Source: DASWED01 sp036394995 (lineage in GTDB: Bacteria > Actinomycetota > UBA4738 > JACQTL01). From it: a stretch of DNA of 15,385 nucleotides. A program made the translations under genes and the position numbers. Positions 12,625-15,385 of this stretch are shown here, piece by piece. The stretch lies in contig DASWED010000098.1 in NCBI GenBank assembly GCA_036394995.1, positions 1-15,385 of the forward strand, read 5' to 3'. Numbering within the stretch: the first letter of the stretch is position 1; each line of letters opens with the position of its first letter. Under the pieces are notes generated by a model. It searched no databases and had not been told where the DNA came from. It saw nothing but the letters and a program-made list of their open reading frames with translations.

Positions 12625-13188
12625 TCAGCCGATGGGATCAAGCCCGTTCCACTGGCCCACAACGGCATTCTCGAGATACCCGACGAGGACGGGCACGGCT
12701 TCTGCAAGTTGGCTCCGCTCGATCCGAGCCATGCCGTGTCCCGTCCCTGTGGGAGAAGTCTCGTGGTGCTCAAACACCGCCCCGGTCCGGAACCGCACCA
12801 GCCTGGCCTGGACGACGCCTTCGCCCACGTGGATCCGTGTCGATCGGCCTTGCAGAAGCTCGCGGGCCTTGTTCTCCAAGAAGGACGCATATCGCTCGTT
12901 GAGGAGTTCGCGGCGTTGTCGGGCCTCGGCCCGGCGGCGTTCGCGATCCTCGGCCTCCTGAGCGAGCCGAACCTCTCGTTCGGGCGGGACATCCCCGAGG
13001 GGCGCATAGGCCGTCCACCCGCCGCCCTCGGGTCGCCGACGGCGGCGACGGAGGGGCCGGACGTTCTCCTCGTCGTGTTTCCGCATGTACCACTCCACTG
13101 GATCCACCACGCGAAGAACCGCGAGCCGCCATGGGCCCACGTAGTCCTTCCGGTTAACGATCCTCCGCACGCGATCTCCCCAGCCCAT
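12625..13188 (-). CDS. Uncharacterised charged protein with central coiled coil
   Basis: A 187-residue protein I do not recognise. The N-terminal 40 residues (MGWGDRVRRIVNRKDYVGPW...) look folded, followed by an Arg run (LRRRRRRPEG, about 47-55), a long charged helix likely to be coiled coil (about 69-112; EAEDRERRRAEARQRRELLNERY) and a C-terminal part with beta character (IHVGEGVVQARLVRFRTGAVFEHHE) ending in VPVLVGYLENAVVGQWNGLD. There is no signal peptide or membrane helix. A competing frame on the same strand (12618-13280) is less protein-like. Minus-strand TACCGT lies six bases before the ATG with no usable Shine-Dalgarno, matching the leaderless pattern of other genes here. The Arg run may bind nucleic acid or lipid, but function is unknown. 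Confidence 0.65.
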   Translation of the reverse strand: MGWGDRVRRIVNRKDYVGPWRLAVLRVVDPVEWYMRKHDEENVRPLRRRRRRPEGGGWTAYAPLGDVPPEREVRLAQEAEDRERRRAEARQRRELLNERYASFLENKARELLQGRSTRIHVGEGVVQARLVRFRTGAVFEHHETSPTGTGHGMARIERSQLAEAVPVLVGYLENAVVGQWNGLDPIG

Positions 13189-13194
13189 GCCAGT

Positions 13195-13200
13195 ACGGTA
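13195..13200 (-). promoter_or_regulatory. -10-like box of the orphan gene
   Basis: Minus-strand TACCGT followed by six bases and the ATG at 13188. The spacing would place the transcript start at the A of the ATG. No clear -35 is seen, so this rests on position and on the similar layout at other genes in the window. Confidence 0.35.
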
Positions 13201-13365
13201 GACCCTCCCCTCCGCGCCAGACGAACGTCTCCTCCTCTGTCATTTCGAAAGGCTGGGGTGGCCATCGCTCCTGTCATCAACGGCTACAAGGGCCGAGGGG
13301 GGAACCTATGCCTGTCCCCGACCTGTCCAATCCGCGGGCGTACACTCGCGAGCGGGAGGGGCCCG

Positions 13366-13827
13366 ATGGACCCTGAGGACCCGAATCGACCTCGGCGGCG
13401 GAGCGGGTGGGTCTGGGCGGGCATCGCGACGGGGATCGTCCTGGCGGGCACCCTTGTCGTTGTGCTGGTCCAGAACCACGGACACGGTCCCTCCTCGCTC
13501 CCGGCTACCTTGGACCCCATGACGCCTCAGATTCCGGCGGTCTGCGCGGCGCCCTGTTGGGAAGCGACCCACCCTCGGTTCGTCTTCGAGGTGCGGAATC
13601 CAACGTCTGACTGGGTGGACGCACGATGCTCGTACACGGCCTTCGACGCTCGCAGCGCCGTTCTCGGTCACGGAGGTCTGTACTTCCAAAGCGGAATGAT
13701 CCTCGAGCCTGGGGGCCAGTTCCGTGCGGACGGAGAAGGTATCGAGTTGGCCCACCCCGGCACCGTTGCGAAGTACGAGGTGGACTGCTTGGGCACGCCG
13801 ACCCATCAACGTCTCAACGCACCCTAG
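13366..13827 (+). CDS. Membrane-anchored protein with FxLYD-like extracellular domain
   Basis: A 153-residue single-pass membrane protein. The N-terminus is basic (RPRRRSG), then a helix at about 15-36, then an extracellular domain. That domain has RFVFEVRNPTSDWVDARCSYTAFDARSAVLG, followed by MILEPGGQF and ending in VAKYEVDC, the layout of FxLYD/DUF4352-type beta-sandwich domains: conserved N-P near the start, a turn, then the L-x-PG segment. Four Cys (60, 64, 88, 141) could form two disulfides. The ATG at 13366 has a strong Shine-Dalgarno, GGGAGGGG, four bases upstream. TACACT (13341-13346) is a possible -10. Function unknown; such domains often occur in small secreted or membrane-bound envelope proteins. 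It diverges from the orphan gene at 13188. Confidence 0.75.
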   Translation: MDPEDPNRPRRRSGWVWAGIATGIVLAGTLVVVLVQNHGHGPSSLPATLDPMTPQIPAVCAAPCWEATHPRFVFEVRNPTSDWVDARCSYTAFDARSAVLGHGGLYFQSGMILEPGGQFRADGEGIELAHPGTVAKYEVDCLGTPTHQRLNAP

Positions 13828-13984
13828 CGGGTGCCCGGTCGGCGTCGAGTGACAATTGGGACGCTGGCCTGGCGGGGGAGGCGTCATTGGATCACGCAAG
13901 CTGAGGAACCGGCGCCCTCAACTCGTCGTCGAAGTGGCATTCGAGCGAGGATCGCTGCCATCATCGAACCTTCGGAGGGAAGCG

Positions 13985-14332
13985 ATGGTCCGACGTTTCA
14001 TCCTTGTCTGCCTGGTCGGGACCATGTCGGTGCTCGCTGCTGGATGCACCGATTCGGGTCCCGCGCCGCCGGACAGGGACCACGTCCCGTCTGTCATCGG
14101 ACTGACCACCCGCGAGGCTGACGCGAGGCTGAAGAACGTCGGGTTGGTTCTTCGAGTCGACCCGGTTGGCGGGGGAAACGACGCACTGGTCCTGGCGCAG
14201 TCACCCGCCGCGGGGGCACCGCTCACCCGCGGCGACGCCGTGACGGTCCGCGCTCGCTGCTTCGCCGCACCGTGTCCGTTCCCGGGTGAGGGCAAGGAGA
14301 TCTACGACCCCTGCACCTGCGCCGCTCGGTGA
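13985..14332 (+). CDS. Small lipoprotein with one PASTA-like domain
   Basis: A 115-residue lipoprotein. The start ATG has a clear Shine-Dalgarno (GGAGGGA) four bases upstream. The signal peptide VRRFILVCLVGTMSVLAAGC ends in a lipobox with Cys21. Residues about 34-90 form one PASTA-like repeat: VPSVIGLTTREADARLKNVG, then LVLAQSPAAGAPLTRGDAVTV, matching the family pattern of VPxVxGxxxxxA and QxPxxGxxxxxGxxVxV. PASTA domains bind muropeptides or beta-lactams in serine/threonine kinases and penicillin-binding proteins, but stand-alone copies are less well defined. The tail carries four more Cys (92, 97, 110, 112), likely as disulfides. The gene is tandem with the FxLYD-like gene, 157 bases away, and both are small envelope proteins. 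Longer upstream starts exist in frame, but the lipoprotein signal fixes this one. Confidence 0.82.
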   Translation: MVRRFILVCLVGTMSVLAAGCTDSGPAPPDRDHVPSVIGLTTREADARLKNVGLVLRVDPVGGGNDALVLAQSPAAGAPLTRGDAVTVRARCFAAPCPFPGEGKEIYDPCTCAAR

Positions 14333-14364
14333 CGGGAGGACGTCTCACCGGTTGGGCCAGGACA

Positions 14365-14440
14365 GCGGGGTGGTGGGACTCGAACCACACCCTCGGCGCC
14401 CGAGAGCGCCGATGTGCCTCCACAGCGACCACACCCACGC
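14365..14440 (-). other. Degenerate tRNA-like sequence
   Basis: On the minus strand this 76-base stretch has a tRNA-like order: GCGTGGG at one end against CCCCGC at the other; a D-arm-like TGTGGAGGCAC; a hairpin in the anticodon-arm position with CTCTCGG in its loop; and a T-arm-like GTGGTTCGAGTCCCAC. Each part is off: the acceptor has mismatches, the anticodon-position loop is one base too long and the T stem lacks one base. If it derives from a tRNA, tRNA-Glu(CUC) is the nearest reading. It is probably a decayed tRNA or chance; the hairpin at 14393-14412 (7-bp perfect stem) may instead end the PASTA gene transcript. Confidence 0.25.
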
Positions 14441-14606
14441 CGTCTGGCACCCGCCAGTATCTCCAAACTCCGGTGGCTTCCCGTGTTCGAGAGCCCCTGA
14501 TCGCCGTGGCCGTGTCTGTCGCTCACGGCCTCCCGGGATCGCGATGGCTTGCTCGCCTCGAGCCGCCGTGGGAGCATCTGCGCGCCTCCGACAGCCCCGC
14601 CATCAG

Positions 14607-15329
14607 ATGACCTCCGAGATCTTCCGCAGGATCGGCCTGGCCCTCCTCGTGGCCTTCGTGCTCGGGATGGTGGGCGGCATCCTCGAGAGCAACCTCGTCC
14701 AGGGCGACTACAAGGAGAAGTACGGGACGGTCCGCGTCCCCGGCTCGAAGGTCCTCCATCTCCCGGCGAAGACGATCGACGTGGCGTACGCGGTGCTCCT
14801 CCCGGGCCGAGGCAACGAGACGCCGGACGTCCCCGTGCCGCGGAACCTGGACCTCACCGTCACCCCCGTCGAACCGGAGGCCCCCGCACCCACGGTCAGG
14901 CGGGCCGTGGGCGGGAGCGCCAACAGCGTGGCGCCGAACACCGACACCGACATCCGGCTGTGGAGGGTCGAGATCCCACAGGAGGGCGACTACCGGGTCA
15001 CGGTCCGGGGCGGTTCGCCGCTCGCGATCAACGCGACGCTCGAGCTCGGCACCGGTCCGCTCGTGCCCATCGGCTACGTCTGGCTGGGGGCCGCGATCGT
15101 CGGGGTCCTGGTGGGGATCTTCGGCCCCACCATCGCCGCCGCCCGCCGCCGCCGCCGGCGGTCCGGTGCGGCGCCGGCCCCCGCAGCCACCGCGGTAGCC
15201 ATGGGCGGCGGTGCCACGTTCGAGGAGGTCGAGGCTCGATTGCGCGAGCTCCAGGAGTTGCACGGCCGGGGCGCGATCGGCGACACCGAGTACGAGGCGG
15301 AGCAGGCCAGGCTCCTCGACCAGCTCTGA
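14607..15329 (+). CDS. Two-helix membrane protein with C-terminal SHOCT-like domain
   Basis: A 240-residue membrane protein. TM1 (about 8-26) follows a short N-terminus. Residues about 30-152 form a beta-rich, probably extracellular domain with VPGSKVLHLPAKTIDVAYAV near its start and WRVEIPQEGDYRVTVRG at its end, reminiscent of sensor or carbohydrate-binding-like sandwich folds. TM2 (154-178) leads to an Arg cluster (RRRRRR, 180-185), which fits the inside, an Ala/Pro linker, and a short C-terminal helix pair (about 204-240; VEARLRELQELHGRGAIGDTEYEAEQARLLDQL) that matches the SHOCT pattern. SHOCT domains are short oligomerisation modules at the ends of many membrane proteins. The ATG at 14607 has no Shine-Dalgarno or obvious -10 box. 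An open frame upstream lacks protein-like composition. Function unknown. Confidence 0.8.
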   Translation: MTSEIFRRIGLALLVAFVLGMVGGILESNLVQGDYKEKYGTVRVPGSKVLHLPAKTIDVAYAVLLPGRGNETPDVPVPRNLDLTVTPVEPEAPAPTVRRAVGGSANSVAPNTDTDIRLWRVEIPQEGDYRVTVRGGSPLAINATLELGTGPLVPIGYVWLGAAIVGVLVGIFGPTIAAARRRRRRSGAAPAPAATAVAMGGGATFEEVEARLRELQELHGRGAIGDTEYEAEQARLLDQL

Positions 15330-15361
15330 CGACCGGGCGCCGTCGGCCGTCGATTGGGGGA

Positions 15362-15367
15362 TAGGCT
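15362..15367 (+). promoter_or_regulatory. -10 box of a following gene
   Basis: TAGGCT, the same hexamer as at the regulator gene, lies seven bases before a GTG at 15375. TTGGGGG upstream is too close to be a -35. The position suggests a leaderless gene starting at the window edge. Confidence 0.4.
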
Positions 15368-15374
15368 CTCATCC

Positions 15375-15385
15375 GTGCGTGACCG
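15375..15385 (+). CDS. Possible start of the next gene (three codons visible)
   Basis: GTG CGT GAC and two further bases run to the window end. The only support is the TAGGCT box seven bases upstream and the pattern of leaderless genes in this window. Product cannot be judged. Confidence 0.3.

Noticed and set aside
12618..13280. 220-residue minus-strand reading frame
   Set aside because: It overlaps the 187-residue frame almost fully and has low-complexity Ser/Arg/Pro/Trp composition typical of a shadow frame.
1..15385. CRISPR arrays, insertion sequences, phage genes
   Set aside because: No regularly spaced repeats, transposase, integrase or phage structural motifs were seen.

Overview
The window is GC-rich and looks like a chromosome segment from an actinobacterium, probably an uncultivated or metagenome-derived lineage. 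Three things point there: polA and rpsA lie close together; PolA has lost its proofreading residues and carries Tyr in the O-helix, as in mycobacterial Pol I; and many genes have a -10-like TAnnnT box 6-10 bases before the start codon with no Shine-Dalgarno sequence, which suggests leaderless mRNAs.

Layout. 1-544 (+): 3' part of a polar amino acid ABC transporter ATPase. 550-978 (-): cupredoxin lipoprotein. 979-1469: non-coding. It holds a strong minus-strand promoter (TTGACA, 17 bp, TAGATT) whose predicted start, G1313, is the first base of an 11-bp long-range helix. A GNRA-capped hairpin, a second domain closed by 13 bp and a terminator-like hairpin with a T-run follow. I read this as an unassigned structured RNA of about 277 nt, and it is the most interesting part of the window. 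1470-4427 (-): DUF554 membrane protein, PaaI-like thioesterase, ZIP metal transporter and a DtxR/MntR-type regulator; the thioesterase and DUF554 genes overlap by 4 bases. The regulator and ZIP genes look like a metal-homeostasis pair, with an AT-rich, palindrome-bearing island upstream of ZIP.

4452-7154 (+): polA, divergent from the regulator, with overlapping -10 boxes on opposite strands. 7182-10222 (-): two translationally coupled genes for uncharacterised membrane proteins that share a three-helix layout. The larger adds a His-rich cytoplasmic tail, TPRs and a large extracellular part. 10221-10816 (+): a broken L,D-transpeptidase gene with a one-base frameshift and no catalytic Cys motif. 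10936-12420 (+): rpsA, four S1 domains, with a recognisable promoter and an ambiguous start codon.

12421-15385: accessory-looking genes. These are an orphan charged protein (-), a membrane-anchored FxLYD-like protein (+), a PASTA-like lipoprotein (+) and a two-helix protein ending in a SHOCT-like domain (+). A degenerate tRNA-like stretch lies between the last two. The last bases look like the leaderless start of another + gene. No coaE follows rpsA here, unlike in mycobacteria.

All family calls are by eye from motifs. No database search, alignment or folding program was run.
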